From positions 124,001-188,000 of the forward strand of contig NZ_JAJSEC010000007.1 in NCBI RefSeq assembly GCF_021272185.1: a stretch of 64,000 bases of DNA. Reading direction: 5' to 3'. The position numbers and the translations under genes are program-made. This DNA is from Roseivivax sp. GX 12232 (GTDB lineage Bacteria > Pseudomonadota > Alphaproteobacteria > Rhodobacterales > Rhodobacteraceae). Below the pieces are notes generated by a model. That model was not told the DNA's origin, ran no database searches, and saw only the letters and a list, made by a program, of their open reading frames with translations. Below are positions 1-8,594 of the stretch, one piece after another. How positions within the stretch are numbered: the stretch's first letter is position 1; each line of letters starts with the position of its first letter.

Positions 1-35
1 TCGAGCAGGAAATCGGCGTTCAGGAAACGGGTCAC
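1..35 (-). CDS. uxaC: Uronate isomerase, first codons only (cut by window edge)
   Basis: Eleven codons from a GTG at 35-33 read MTRFLNADFLL, which resembles the start of UxaC proteins (E. coli begins MTPFMTEDFLLDT). The GTG overlaps the TGA stop of the upstream uxuB by two bases, so the two genes are translationally coupled. UxaC interconverts D-glucuronate and D-fructuronate, the step needed just before UxuB. The assignment rests on a few residues and on the pathway context; the rest of the gene lies outside the window. Confidence 0.55.
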   Translation of the reverse strand, partial: MTRFLNADFLL

Positions 36-1435
36 AGGGCCTCCTTCAGCGCGGCCTGGAGACCGCGGCGGGACAGGGTGTCGAATGCGTCGCGGACCGG
101 GCCGATCAGCGGCGCGGGATCGCGGCAGAGGCGGGGCAGCGACAGAAGCGCCCGGGCGGGATCCTCGGCTCGTACTGCCGCGAGAAGCTCATCGCCCAGC
201 GGGTCGGCGACACGGGGTAGGTCGCGCAGCGCGGCGATCCAGCAGGCGAGGGCCAGCGCGGTCAGCGGCCAGGGCCGGCCCGCCGCCACATTCAGCGCGG
301 CCGGTTCGAACAGCCGCTGCGGCATCTTCTGGCTGGTGTCCTGGGCGATCTGATCGAGCCGGTGGCGCAGCCGCGTGTTGTCGAACCGCGCGATCAGCGC
401 CTCGGCATAGGCCGCAAGGTCGGTGCCCTCGGGCATGTCGAGCGTCACCGCCTGTTCGTCCAGCATGAGCCGGCGGGTCGCCTCGCGCAGGGCGGGGTCG
501 CCCACGGCCTCGGCCACGGTCTCATGGCCCGCGAGCCGCCCGGCATGGGCGAGGAAACTGTGCGCGCCGTTGAGCATGCGCAGCTTCATCTCCTCGAAGG
601 GCGTCACATCGGCGACCAGCTCGGCGCCACCTTCGGCCAGCGGTGGGCGCGGGCCGGCGAAGTGATCCTCGACCACCCATTGCGCGAAGGGTTCGGTCAC
701 GATGGCATTGGGGTCCTCGGTGCCCGCGAGGTCGCGGATCAGGGCGCGCCCGGCCTCGTCCATGGCGGGCGTGATGCGGTCGACCATGGCGCTGGGGAAG
801 GCGACATTGGCTTCGATCCAATCCGCCAGCTCGGGCTGCCGCGCTGCCGCGAAGTCCAGCGTCACCTGCCGCAGCAGCGTGCCGTTGCTCGGGATGTTGT
901 CGCAGGACAGGACGGTGATCGGCGCGCCCTGCGCCGCGCGGCGGCGGCGCAGCCCTTCGACCAGCAGGCCGATGGCGGTGCCGGGGGTGCTGTCCTCGGC
1001 GAGATCCGCGCGCACGTCCTCGCGGCTTTGGTCGAGCCGCCCGTCACGCTGGCAGTAGCCTTTCTCGGTTACGGTCAGGAAGATCACGTCGAGGCCGGGC
1101 TGCGCGATCAGATCGGGCAGCGCCTCGGGGCCGTCGCGCTTGGGATGACGGGTGGCGATCACGCAGCCGACCTCGCGCAGAAGCGCCGCGCTGCCGTCGG
1201 CGGCGGCCAGGTGGTAGCGCCCCCCGGCGGTCTCGAGCGCGTCGAGCGCCTCGGCGCCGGAGTTCAGCCGGGCCGCGACGACACCCCAGTCCCCGCCCGC
1301 CGCATCCAGCCCGCGGTCGAGGAACCACATCGGATGCGCGCGCCCGAAGGCGCCGAAGCCGATGTGCAGGATGCGCGGGCGCAATGCTGCGCGGTCGTAG
1401 CGGGGGGCCTCGGTGGTCAGTGCCAGCTGGGTCAC
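32..1435 (-). CDS. uxuB: D-mannonate oxidoreductase (fructuronate reductase)
   Basis: This 467-aa protein belongs to the polyol-specific long-chain dehydrogenase (mannitol dehydrogenase) family. The N-terminal Rossmann region reads ILHIGFGAFGRAHPMWFLD (about residues 22-40). The catalytic-lysine region of the family is visible as KLRMLNGAHSFLAH around residue 285. UxuB reduces D-fructuronate to D-mannonate with NADH in the cytoplasm. It is the fourth gene of a minus-strand operon and overlaps the GH31 gene upstream and uxaC downstream by ATGA/GTGA junctions. Neighbouring uxuA, kdgK and beta-glucuronidase make UxuB much more likely than mannitol or tagaturonate dehydrogenase, although the family alone does not settle the substrate. 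Confidence 0.85.
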   Translation of the reverse strand: MTQLALTTEAPRYDRAALRPRILHIGFGAFGRAHPMWFLDRGLDAAGGDWGVVAARLNSGAEALDALETAGGRYHLAAADGSAALLREVGCVIATRHPKRDGPEALPDLIAQPGLDVIFLTVTEKGYCQRDGRLDQSREDVRADLAEDSTPGTAIGLLVEGLRRRRAAQGAPITVLSCDNIPSNGTLLRQVTLDFAAARQPELADWIEANVAFPSAMVDRITPAMDEAGRALIRDLAGTEDPNAIVTEPFAQWVVEDHFAGPRPPLAEGGAELVADVTPFEEMKLRMLNGAHSFLAHAGRLAGHETVAEAVGDPALREATRRLMLDEQAVTLDMPEGTDLAAYAEALIARFDNTRLRHRLDQIAQDTSQKMPQRLFEPAALNVAAGRPWPLTALALACWIAALRDLPRVADPLGDELLAAVRAEDPARALLSLPRLCRDPAPLIGPVRDAFDTLSRRGLQAALKEAL

Positions 1436-3792
1436 AGGGTCACCTCCGCGCCGTGGCTTGCACGCTCACCGCGCAGGGTGAGGGCGCGGGTTTCGCCCTC
1501 GGGCAGCACGATCCGCGCCTTGGGCAGCAGTGGCGCGCCGGGTCCGCTTTGGGCCCAGTCGAGCGTCACGGCCTCCGCATCCGCGCCGAGGGCGAAGGTC
1601 AGCAGGCTGTGGCGCGGCGCCTCGCTGATCCCGTCGTCCTCGTAGAGCAGGCTTTCCGATGTGCCCTCGGGCGCGGGGAAAAGATGCAGCGCGCGCCCGG
1701 TTTCCGCGTCTGGATCGGCGCGCATCGCGCCGGTGGACATCGGCAGGACCGCGCCCGCCCGCACGAAAAGCGGCATGGAGCCCAGGTCGACCGGCAGATC
1801 GACCCGCGCGCCCGGCTCGTGCCAGGTCCCGGCGTGGAAATCCCACCAGCCGGTGCCGTTCCGGGGCAGGAGGACGCTGCGCGTCTCGGCGCCCTTGTCG
1901 AGCACATTGGCGACCAGCAGGTCGCGGCCCAGCAGGAACTCGTCGCGCTCTTCCCAGGCAGAGGCATCCTCGGGGTGATCGAGAAAAAGCGGCCGCAGCA
2001 TCGGCTCGTCCCGCGCCGCCGCCTGCCAGAGGCAGGTGTAGAGATAGGGCAGAAGCCGGTAGCGCAGGGCCAGCGCCTCTTTGATCTGCGGCAGGACCTC
2101 GGGATACATCCAGGGCTCGTTCACCGTGCCGTCGTCGTTCCAGGAATGGATGGTGAAGCGCGGGTGGAAGATGCCGTTCTGCACCCAGCGCAGGAAGAGC
2201 TCGGGCTCGGGCCGGGGGCCGGCGAAGCCGCCGACGTCATGGCCGATGTTGTAGAAGCCCGAGAGGCTCATCCCGAGGCCGGTGCGGATGTTGTAGCGGA
2301 TGGTCTTCCAGTCGGTGCGGTTGTCGCCCGACCAGGTCTGCGCGTGGCGTTGCAGCCCCGGCGCGCCGGAGCGTGAGATGAGATAGGGCCGCTTTCCCGG
2401 CGCATGGGCGCGCTGGGCCTCTTCCGAGGCGCGGCTCATGAAGATCGGCATCAGGGGCCGGATCAGGCCCACGTCGACCTCCGTGCCGAAGCCCGCGCAG
2501 CGCGCGGCGTGGTCCCAGATCTCGTATTCGTTGTTGTCGTTCCAGGTCGAGCCGATGCCGTGCTCGAGAAGCTGCGTGGTGACGCCCTCCTTCCACCAAT
2601 CCACGGTCTTGGGGTTGGTGAAATCGAGATGCGAGCCCGCGTCGTCCCAGAAGATCGATCGCTCGGGCTGCTCGGGCGCCTCGCTGTCGCGGACGAACAG
2701 CCCGGCCTCGGTGGCCTCGGCGTAGCGCGGGTGGTCCTGCAGGAGGCAGGGCTTGATGTTGGCGATCAGATGCACGCCCGCCTCGCGGAAGCGCGCCGCC
2801 ATGGCGTCGACATCCGGCACCTTGTCGCGGTTCCAGTTGAAGACATAGCGCTTGGCCCCGATCGAGGTGTAGCCCGAGGACATTTGGAAGCTGTCGCAGG
2901 GCAGCTGATGCTCGGCGATCTTGTCGAGGAACCCTTCGAGCTGCGCCTGGGCATCGGGCGCGTCGGTGTAGCTCATGGTCGAGCCGGAATAACCCAGCGT
3001 CCAGCGCGGCGGGAAGGCGGTGCCGCCGGTCAGCCGGACCTGCGCCTTCACGAGGTCCAGCATCTCGGGCGCCCAGCGAATGTAGTAATCCAGATCGCCA
3101 TCCTCGGCGCGCAGCGCGCGGTAGGGCAGGTGGTAGTTGTCGAGCTCGTTGCCGAGGTCGAACCAGCAGGAGGCGAGGTTGTCGTAGAAGATCGACCAGG
3201 CCCCGGCGCCTTCCGTGCGGGTCATGGTGAAGGGCACGTGTTTGTAAAGCGGGTCCGTCGTCTCGGCGTCATAGCCCATGGCGTCGAGGTTGCGCATCTC
3301 GAACCGGCGGCCCGAGCGGTCAAGATCGCCGGTCTTTTCGCCCAGGCCATGCACGGGCTCGTTCGGGTAGCGCCGCAGGAAGTGCCCGTGGGCGTGGTCG
3401 CGGACCCCCAGCATGGTCCCGCCGGTGGGGCGTTCCTCGACGAAGGGCACCCAGGTCTCGCCGATCTTCGCCGACCAGCAGAGCTGCAGGGGCTGGCGGA
3501 TGGTCAGGCGCAGCTGCGCGGTCTCGATCTCCAGGGTCTCGCCTTCGCGCACCACCGGGGCCGGGCAGGTGAAACCCGAGAGGTCGTCGCGGCTGCGCCC
3601 CTCCCAGGGCATCTCGCCGCCGGGCGCGACGGTCCAGCTCCGCGGCAGCCGCCAGGCGCCGTTCTTCAGCAGCGAAACCCGGATCAGGTCGTCCTCGAGC
3701 ACGCGGATGCGCAGCTGGTGCCGTCCCTCGATGAGCAGGTCGAGACCGCAGGCGTGGCGGGCCTCAAGGGTCCAGGCGTTCAGAGTTTTCAT
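1432..3792 (-). CDS. GH31 family alpha-glycosidase, cytoplasmic
   Basis: This 786-aa protein is a glycoside hydrolase family 31 enzyme. The nucleophile motif is STWNDNNEYEIW with D419, and the acid/base motif is TWSGDNRTDW with D490. The family signature HDVGGF follows. There is no signal peptide, so hydrolysis happens in the cytoplasm after import. GH31 includes alpha-glucosidases, alpha-xylosidases and sulfoquinovosidases; I do not see the QQRW-type sulfoquinovose motif, so alpha-glucosidase or alpha-xylosidase is the best broad call. It sits between the TRAP permease genes and uxuB with ATGA overlaps on both sides. This implies that the imported substrate carries an alpha-linked sugar in addition to a uronic acid. 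The exact substrate cannot be read from sequence. Confidence 0.85.
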   Translation of the reverse strand: MKTLNAWTLEARHACGLDLLIEGRHQLRIRVLEDDLIRVSLLKNGAWRLPRSWTVAPGGEMPWEGRSRDDLSGFTCPAPVVREGETLEIETAQLRLTIRQPLQLCWSAKIGETWVPFVEERPTGGTMLGVRDHAHGHFLRRYPNEPVHGLGEKTGDLDRSGRRFEMRNLDAMGYDAETTDPLYKHVPFTMTRTEGAGAWSIFYDNLASCWFDLGNELDNYHLPYRALRAEDGDLDYYIRWAPEMLDLVKAQVRLTGGTAFPPRWTLGYSGSTMSYTDAPDAQAQLEGFLDKIAEHQLPCDSFQMSSGYTSIGAKRYVFNWNRDKVPDVDAMAARFREAGVHLIANIKPCLLQDHPRYAEATEAGLFVRDSEAPEQPERSIFWDDAGSHLDFTNPKTVDWWKEGVTTQLLEHGIGSTWNDNNEYEIWDHAARCAGFGTEVDVGLIRPLMPIFMSRASEEAQRAHAPGKRPYLISRSGAPGLQRHAQTWSGDNRTDWKTIRYNIRTGLGMSLSGFYNIGHDVGGFAGPRPEPELFLRWVQNGIFHPRFTIHSWNDDGTVNEPWMYPEVLPQIKEALALRYRLLPYLYTCLWQAAARDEPMLRPLFLDHPEDASAWEERDEFLLGRDLLVANVLDKGAETRSVLLPRNGTGWWDFHAGTWHEPGARVDLPVDLGSMPLFVRAGAVLPMSTGAMRADPDAETGRALHLFPAPEGTSESLLYEDDGISEAPRHSLLTFALGADAEAVTLDWAQSGPGAPLLPKARIVLPEGETRALTLRGERASHGAEVTL

Positions 3793-5093
3793 GAGCCGTA
3801 TCCAAGCAGAAGACGTGGCAGGAAGAGGCTGATCTCGGGCACATAGGTCACGACCAGAAGCAGGGTCACCAGCACCGCGTAAAGCGGCAGAAGCGGCCGG
3901 ATGACCTTGGCGATCGAGGTGCCGCCGACGGAACAGCCGACGAAGAGGGCCGAGCCCACGGGCGGGGTGCAGATGCCGATGCAGAGGTTGAAGGTCATCA
4001 CGATGCCGAAATGCACCGGGTCCATGCCCAGGTCGTTGACCACCGGCAGGAAGATCGGCGTGAAGATCAGCAGCGCCGGCGTCATGTCCATGAAGGTGCC
4101 GATCAGGAGAAGCGTGATGTTGATCGCCAGGAGGATCGCCAGCGGGTTCTCGGAGATGCCCAGAAGCACGTCCGAGATGGTGTTGGGGATCATCCCGAAG
4201 GCCATGGCGCGGCTCATCGCGATGGAGGCGCCGATCATCAAGAGCACGACCGAGGTGGTCACCGCGGATTCCATGATGATCTTCGGCAGGTCGCGGATGG
4301 TGATTTCGCGGTACCAGACCAGTGCCAGGACCAGCGCGTAGATCACGGCTGCGGCGGAGGCCTCGGTCGCGGTGAAGACGCCGGTGATGATGCCGCCCAT
4401 GATCACCACGATCAGCCCCAGCGGCAGGATCGCGTCACGCGCTGCGCGCCAGACCTCGGAGAGCGAGGGGCGCGGCGGCACCGGGTAGCCCCGGCGCTTG
4501 GCGATCAACCCCGCGACGATCATCAGCCCCAGCCCCATCAGGAGCCCGGGCAGGTAGCCCGCCACGAACAGTGCCGCGATGGAGGTGCCGCCGGTGATCA
4601 GCGAATAGACGATCAGCGTGGCCGAGGGCGGGATCAAGAGGCCCGTCGGGCAGGAGGCGATGTTCACCGCGGCGGAGAAGCCCCGGTCGTAGCCCTCGCG
4701 CTCCTGCAGGGGGGCCATGACCCCGCCGACCGCGGCCGCCGAGGCCACCGCCGAGCCCGAGATCGAGCCGAACATCATGTTGGCGATCACGTTGCAATGC
4801 GCCAGCGCGCCGGGCAGCCGCCCGGCCAGCACCTTGGCGAAGTCGATCAGCCGCAGCGCGATGCCGCCGCGGTTCATGATGTTGCCCGCCAGGATGAAGA
4901 AGGGAATCGCCAGAAGCGTGAAGCTGTCGAGCCCCGAGGCCATCTGCTGCGCGACGATAAAGACCGATTGCTCGACCCCCATGAACAGCAGGAAGGTCAG
5001 CGTCGCCGCCGAACCGATGGCGAAGGCGATGGGCACGCCCATGGCCATGAGGATCCCGAAAGAGCCGAAGAGAACCCAGATTGCGTAGTCCAT
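3789..5093 (-). CDS. dctM: TRAP transporter large permease (DctM family)
   Basis: This 434-aa protein is very hydrophobic throughout and has the DctM/UctM pattern of about 12 membrane segments. The N-terminus MDYAIWVLFGSFGILMAMGV and the blocks FFILAGNIMNRGGIA and PPVGSALFVG are typical. It is the ion-coupled translocation subunit of a tripartite ATP-independent periplasmic transporter in the inner membrane. It follows the small permease by 10 bp and overlaps the GH31 start by 4 bp. The matching binding protein is encoded across the divergent spacer. The uronate genes around it suggest uptake of a uronate or uronate-containing glycoside. Confidence 0.92.
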   Translation of the reverse strand: MDYAIWVLFGSFGILMAMGVPIAFAIGSAATLTFLLFMGVEQSVFIVAQQMASGLDSFTLLAIPFFILAGNIMNRGGIALRLIDFAKVLAGRLPGALAHCNVIANMMFGSISGSAVASAAAVGGVMAPLQEREGYDRGFSAAVNIASCPTGLLIPPSATLIVYSLITGGTSIAALFVAGYLPGLLMGLGLMIVAGLIAKRRGYPVPPRPSLSEVWRAARDAILPLGLIVVIMGGIITGVFTATEASAAAVIYALVLALVWYREITIRDLPKIIMESAVTTSVVLLMIGASIAMSRAMAFGMIPNTISDVLLGISENPLAILLAINITLLLIGTFMDMTPALLIFTPIFLPVVNDLGMDPVHFGIVMTFNLCIGICTPPVGSALFVGCSVGGTSIAKVIRPLLPLYAVLVTLLLVVTYVPEISLFLPRLLLGYGS

Positions 5094-5103
5094 TGTGCGC
5101 TCC

Positions 5104-5607
5104 TCACTCCAACGGCAGATCGGTGTCGCCCTCGCCGCTGGGCAGGCGGCCCCGGGCGATCTCGGCGAAGAAGGTCAGGCAGTAGTAGGCGATGACCGCG
5201 CCCGCGAAGGGGATGGCCCCGTAGACCCAGCCCATCGAGATGCGCAGCGCCGGGGTCACCTGGCCCGAGGCCAACGTGCGCGAGACCAGCGACCAGCCGC
5301 CCCAGACCATGACCACGCCCGCGAAGGTGATCACCACGGCCAGGATCGCCGCCTCCGAGATGAGCCGCGCGCGGCCCTTCAGGGTGATGGTCAGAAGGTC
5401 GATGGCGAGGTGGCGCCGGGCGCCGAAGGTATAGGCCCCGCCGATCAGCGCGAGCCACATGAACAAAAAGCGCGCCAGCTCGTCGGTCAGCACGCTGGGG
5501 GTGCCGAGGACGTAGCGGCTGATCACCTGCCAGCTCACGCAAACCACGAGCACCGAGAAGATCGTGATGACGATCCAGCGAAGGGCGGTGTCGACGACAG
5601 GCTTCAT
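5104..5607 (-). CDS. dctQ: TRAP transporter small permease (DctQ family)
   Basis: This 167-aa protein has about four membrane helices, the DctQ layout, beginning MKPVVDTALRWIVITIFSVL. The open frame extends further upstream, but the ATG at 5607 is preferred because a GGGGAGG ribosome site lies just before it and because the longer version would run through the operator region. It is the first gene of the minus-strand operon and should partner with the DctM protein downstream. The tail is acidic and hydrophilic (GEGDTDLPLE). Confidence 0.88.
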   Translation of the reverse strand: MKPVVDTALRWIVITIFSVLVVCVSWQVISRYVLGTPSVLTDELARFLFMWLALIGGAYTFGARRHLAIDLLTITLKGRARLISEAAILAVVITFAGVVMVWGGWSLVSRTLASGQVTPALRISMGWVYGAIPFAGAVIAYYCLTFFAEIARGRLPSGEGDTDLPLE

Positions 5608-5706
5608 CCCGCGCCTCCCCGACCCGAAAACAATGCGGCTGGACAGTGCTTCATCTCGTCCCCTCCCATGCCGAGATCCGTGCCGCAAACTCTCAGGCTC
5701 AGCACG

Positions 5707-5720
5707 ATTGGTCAACCAAT
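5707..5720. promoter_or_regulatory. UxuR/ExuR-like operator, site 1
   Basis: ATTGGTCAACCAAT is an inverted repeat with arms ATTGGT and ACCAAT around a 2-bp centre. It matches the TTGGTNNACCAA core known for UxuR/ExuR-type GntR regulators in enterobacteria. It lies in the divergent spacer between dctQ and dctP, and a FadR-type GntR gene is encoded in the plus operon. Confidence 0.75.
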
Positions 5721-5728
5721 TTGCGAAA

Positions 5729-5742
5729 ATTGGTTGACTGGA
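5729..5742. promoter_or_regulatory. Degenerate operator, site 2
   Basis: ATTGGTTGACTGGA keeps a perfect left half (ATTGGT) and the AC of the right half, then diverges. Its centre is 22 bp from the centre of site 1, two helical turns, so both would face the same side of the DNA. Sites 1 and 2 also frame a CCAATTT/AAATTGG inverted pair. Confidence 0.45.
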
Positions 5743-5771
5743 TGTCAGAATATGGCGCAACTTGCCCGCGT

Positions 5772-5783
5772 TTGGTCGACCAA
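5772..5783. promoter_or_regulatory. UxuR/ExuR-like operator, site 3
   Basis: TTGGTCGACCAA is a perfect 12-bp palindrome with the same TTGGTNNACCAA core as site 1. Its centre is 64 bp from site 1 and 42 bp from site 2. It ends 39 bp before the dctP start, so bound repressor would block transcription or early elongation of the plus operon. Confidence 0.75.
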
Positions 5784-5822
5784 TTCGGTGGACCCGCGCA
5801 TCGAGATTCTGGGAGGAGCATC

Positions 5823-6803
5823 ATGAAAGTCACCACATTCCTGACCACCACGGCCCTTGTCGCCTCGGCCTCGGCCGCCAGCGCGGACACGCTGCGCCTG
5901 AACCACAACAACCCGCCGGATCACCCCACGCATGTCTCCATGCAATACATGGCCGACCGCGTGGAAGAGCTGACCGACGGCGAGATCAAGATCCAGATTT
6001 TCCCCAACGCCCAGCTTGGCACCCAGCGCGAATCGATGGAGCTGGTGCAGAACTGCGCGCTGGAGATGGCGCGTTCGAACGCCTCCGAGCTCGAGGCCTT
6101 CGAGGAAAGCTATTCCGCGATCAACCTGCCGTACATCTTCGACAGCAAGGACCACTTCAACGCGGTGGTCTCGGGCGAGATCGGGCAGGACATCCTGGCC
6201 GCCTCGGTGGACAATGGCTTCCGCGGCGTGGCCTTCCTGACCGAGGGCGCGCGGTCCTTCTACGGTCAGAAGCCGATCCTGTCGCCGGCCGACCTCGAAG
6301 GTCTGAAGGTGCGCGTGCAGCCCTCGCCCTCGGCGATCCGCATGGTCGAACTGCTCGGCGGCAACCCCACGCCGATTTCCTGGGGCGAGCTGTACAGCGC
6401 GCTGCAGCAGGGCGTCGTCGACGCGGCCGAGAACAACCCGACCGCGCTGACCACCGCCCGGCACGGCGAGGTGGTGACGCATTTCTCCATGGATGAGCAC
6501 ACCATCATCCCCTCGGTCGTGGTCATGTCGAACTGCGCCTGGGACGCGATGACGCCCGAGCAGCAGGAGGCGCTGCAGACCGCCGCCGCCGAAATGCAGG
6601 AGCGCCACGGCGTCGCCTGGGAAGAGGCCGCCAGCGCCGCGATCGAAGAGGCCCAGGCCGATCTGGGCGTCGAGATCCACGAGGTCGACAAGGCGCCCTT
6701 CGTCGAGGCCGTCCAGCCGATGTACGACGAGGTGGGCGCCACCTCCGAGACCGTCGCGCAGCTGATCGAGCGCATCCGCGCGGCCGGCGGCTCGGGCTCC
6801 TGA
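5823..6803 (+). CDS. dctP: TRAP transporter substrate-binding protein (DctP family)
   Basis: This 326-aa periplasmic protein starts at an ATG just after a GGGAGGAGC ribosome site. A signal peptide covers about residues 1-22 (cleavage after ASA). The mature part is a DctP/TeaA-like binding protein with the hallmark LKVRVQPSPSA segment. R164 there is the family arginine that clamps the ligand carboxylate, followed by PISWGELYSALQQGVVDAAE. A carboxylated ligand fits glucuronate or a glucuronide. It opens the plus operon and is presumably repressed through the TTGGT-ACCAA operators upstream. Its permeases are the divergent dctQ and dctM. Confidence 0.92.
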   Translation: MKVTTFLTTTALVASASAASADTLRLNHNNPPDHPTHVSMQYMADRVEELTDGEIKIQIFPNAQLGTQRESMELVQNCALEMARSNASELEAFEESYSAINLPYIFDSKDHFNAVVSGEIGQDILAASVDNGFRGVAFLTEGARSFYGQKPILSPADLEGLKVRVQPSPSAIRMVELLGGNPTPISWGELYSALQQGVVDAAENNPTALTTARHGEVVTHFSMDEHTIIPSVVVMSNCAWDAMTPEQQEALQTAAAEMQERHGVAWEEAASAAIEEAQADLGVEIHEVDKAPFVEAVQPMYDEVGATSETVAQLIERIRAAGGSGS

Positions 6804-6809
6804 TCCGGC

Positions 6810-8594
6810 ATGCTCGAACGGTCCGATATCGCGGAGAACGCGCTGCAGGCGCTGCATGACGAGGACTACGACCGTCCTTTCAACACGCAGTCGCTGAACG
6901 CCGAGACCCTGATCTTCACCGGCGGCCGGTCTGGCCGGTCGCTTGGCGGAGACTGGAATTTCTGTGTCGATCTTCTCGATACGGGGCTGCGGCAGAAGTG
7001 GTTCGCCATGACGCCCGCAGACCCCGGGGACCGGATCGAGCCCTGGGACTACGACCCCCACACGGGCGAGACCGTGCCGGTGCCCTCGTGCTGGCAGATG
7101 CTCAAGGAGAAATGGTATTTCTTCGAAGGCTCCGCCTGGTACAGCCGGCCAGTCACGGTGGACCCGCTCAGCGAGGGACGGCGCCGCTTCCTGCGGATCG
7201 GCGCCGCCCAATACGATTGCAAGGTCTTCGTGAACGGGCGCTTCCTCGGCAACCATTACGGCGGCTCGACGCCCTTCTGCCTCGAGCTGACCCAGGCGCT
7301 GGTGCCGGGCGAGAACTGGCTCATGCTCTGCGTGAACAACAGCCGCACCCGCGACCGCGTGCCGATGCGCAACACCGACTGGTTCAACTACGGCGGCATC
7401 TACCGGGAGGTGACGCTCTACGAGACGCCCGCGACGGTGATCCGCGACCTCTTCGTGCGGCTCGACGGTGGCGCGATCCGCGTCTCGGTTCAGGCCGACG
7501 GCCCGGCCGACACCGCGCGGTTCGAGATCCCCGAGCTGGGCGTGGCCACCGACATTCCCCTGACCGAGGGCCGCGGCGAGGCCCGGATCGAGGCCGCGCC
7601 CGCACTTTGGTCGCCTGAAAGCCCGCGCCTTTACGATGTAACCTGCACCGCCGGGGGCGACAGCGTGCAGGACCGCGTGGGCTTCCGCAGCATCGCGCGG
7701 CGCGGCACCGAGATCGTGCTGAACGGCCGCCCGCTCTTCCTGCGCGGCATCTCGGTCCACGAGGACGACGCCGGTGACGGCAAACTGACCTCCGAGGAAG
7801 ACATCCGCCGCCGCTTCGCCCATGCCAAGGAGCTGGGCTGCAACTTCCTGCGCCTCGCGCATTACCCGCACCACGAACGCGCGGCGGAAATCGCCGACGA
7901 GATGGGCTTCCTGCTCTGGGAAGAGATCCCGGTCTACTGGGCGGTGGATTTCGAGAACCCCGCGACCCTGCGCGACGCCACCAACCAGCTGACCGAGCTC
8001 ATCCGCCGCGACCGCAACCGCGCCAGCGTGGCGATCTGGTCGATCGGCAACGAGAACCCCGACACCGACGCGCGGCTGGCCTTCATGCGCAGCCTCGCCG
8101 AGACCTGCCGCGCGGAAGACCCGACCCGGCTCGTCGCCGCCGCCTGCCTGGTCAACCACCGCAAGCTGAAGATCGAGGACCGGCTTGCGGCCCATATCGA
8201 TGTGATCGGCATCAACGAATATTACGGCTGGTACGACGAGAACTTCGACGAGTTGGGCGTGATCGGCGAGAACTCCGCCCCCGATAGGCCCGTCGTGATC
8301 TCCGAGACCGGCGCCGACGGCGACCACGAGGCGGGGCCCGAGACCGGGCTTTTCTCGCTGGCCTACCAGGCCGAGGTCTACCGCAAGCAGATCGCCACGC
8401 TGCGCGCGCTGGACTACGTGAAGGGCATGTCGCCCTGGATTCTCTACGACTTCCGGGTTGAACGGCGGCAGAACGTGTTCCAGCGGGGCTGGAACCGCAA
8501 GGGCCTGATCGCGGCGGACAAGCAGACGAAGAAGCCCGCTTTCGATATCCTCGCGGCCTATTACGCCGAACGCGCCGAGGAGGACACCGCATGA
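6810..8594 (+). CDS. uidA: GH2 beta-glucuronidase
   Basis: This 594-aa enzyme is close in length to E. coli UidA (603 aa). The GH2 acid/base is E415 in WSIGNEN and the nucleophile is E499 in VVISETGAD. Near the C-terminus, W-N562-R-K564-G preserves the N-x-K motif that beta-glucuronidases use to hold the uronic acid carboxylate, which separates it from beta-galactosidases and beta-mannosidases of GH2. There is no signal peptide, so it acts on imported glucuronides and releases D-glucuronate for UxaC. It starts 6 bp after dctP without a strong ribosome site, suggesting coupled translation, and its stop overlaps the regulator start by 4 bp. Confidence 0.88.
   Translation: MLERSDIAENALQALHDEDYDRPFNTQSLNAETLIFTGGRSGRSLGGDWNFCVDLLDTGLRQKWFAMTPADPGDRIEPWDYDPHTGETVPVPSCWQMLKEKWYFFEGSAWYSRPVTVDPLSEGRRRFLRIGAAQYDCKVFVNGRFLGNHYGGSTPFCLELTQALVPGENWLMLCVNNSRTRDRVPMRNTDWFNYGGIYREVTLYETPATVIRDLFVRLDGGAIRVSVQADGPADTARFEIPELGVATDIPLTEGRGEARIEAAPALWSPESPRLYDVTCTAGGDSVQDRVGFRSIARRGTEIVLNGRPLFLRGISVHEDDAGDGKLTSEEDIRRRFAHAKELGCNFLRLAHYPHHERAAEIADEMGFLLWEEIPVYWAVDFENPATLRDATNQLTELIRRDRNRASVAIWSIGNENPDTDARLAFMRSLAETCRAEDPTRLVAAACLVNHRKLKIEDRLAAHIDVIGINEYYGWYDENFDELGVIGENSAPDRPVVISETGADGDHEAGPETGLFSLAYQAEVYRKQIATLRALDYVKGMSPWILYDFRVERRQNVFQRGWNRKGLIAADKQTKKPAFDILAAYYAERAEEDTA

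Noticed and set aside
5745-8327. 860-codon minus-strand open frame
   Set aside because: It is antisense to dctP and uidA and runs into the operator region; its composition is artefactual.
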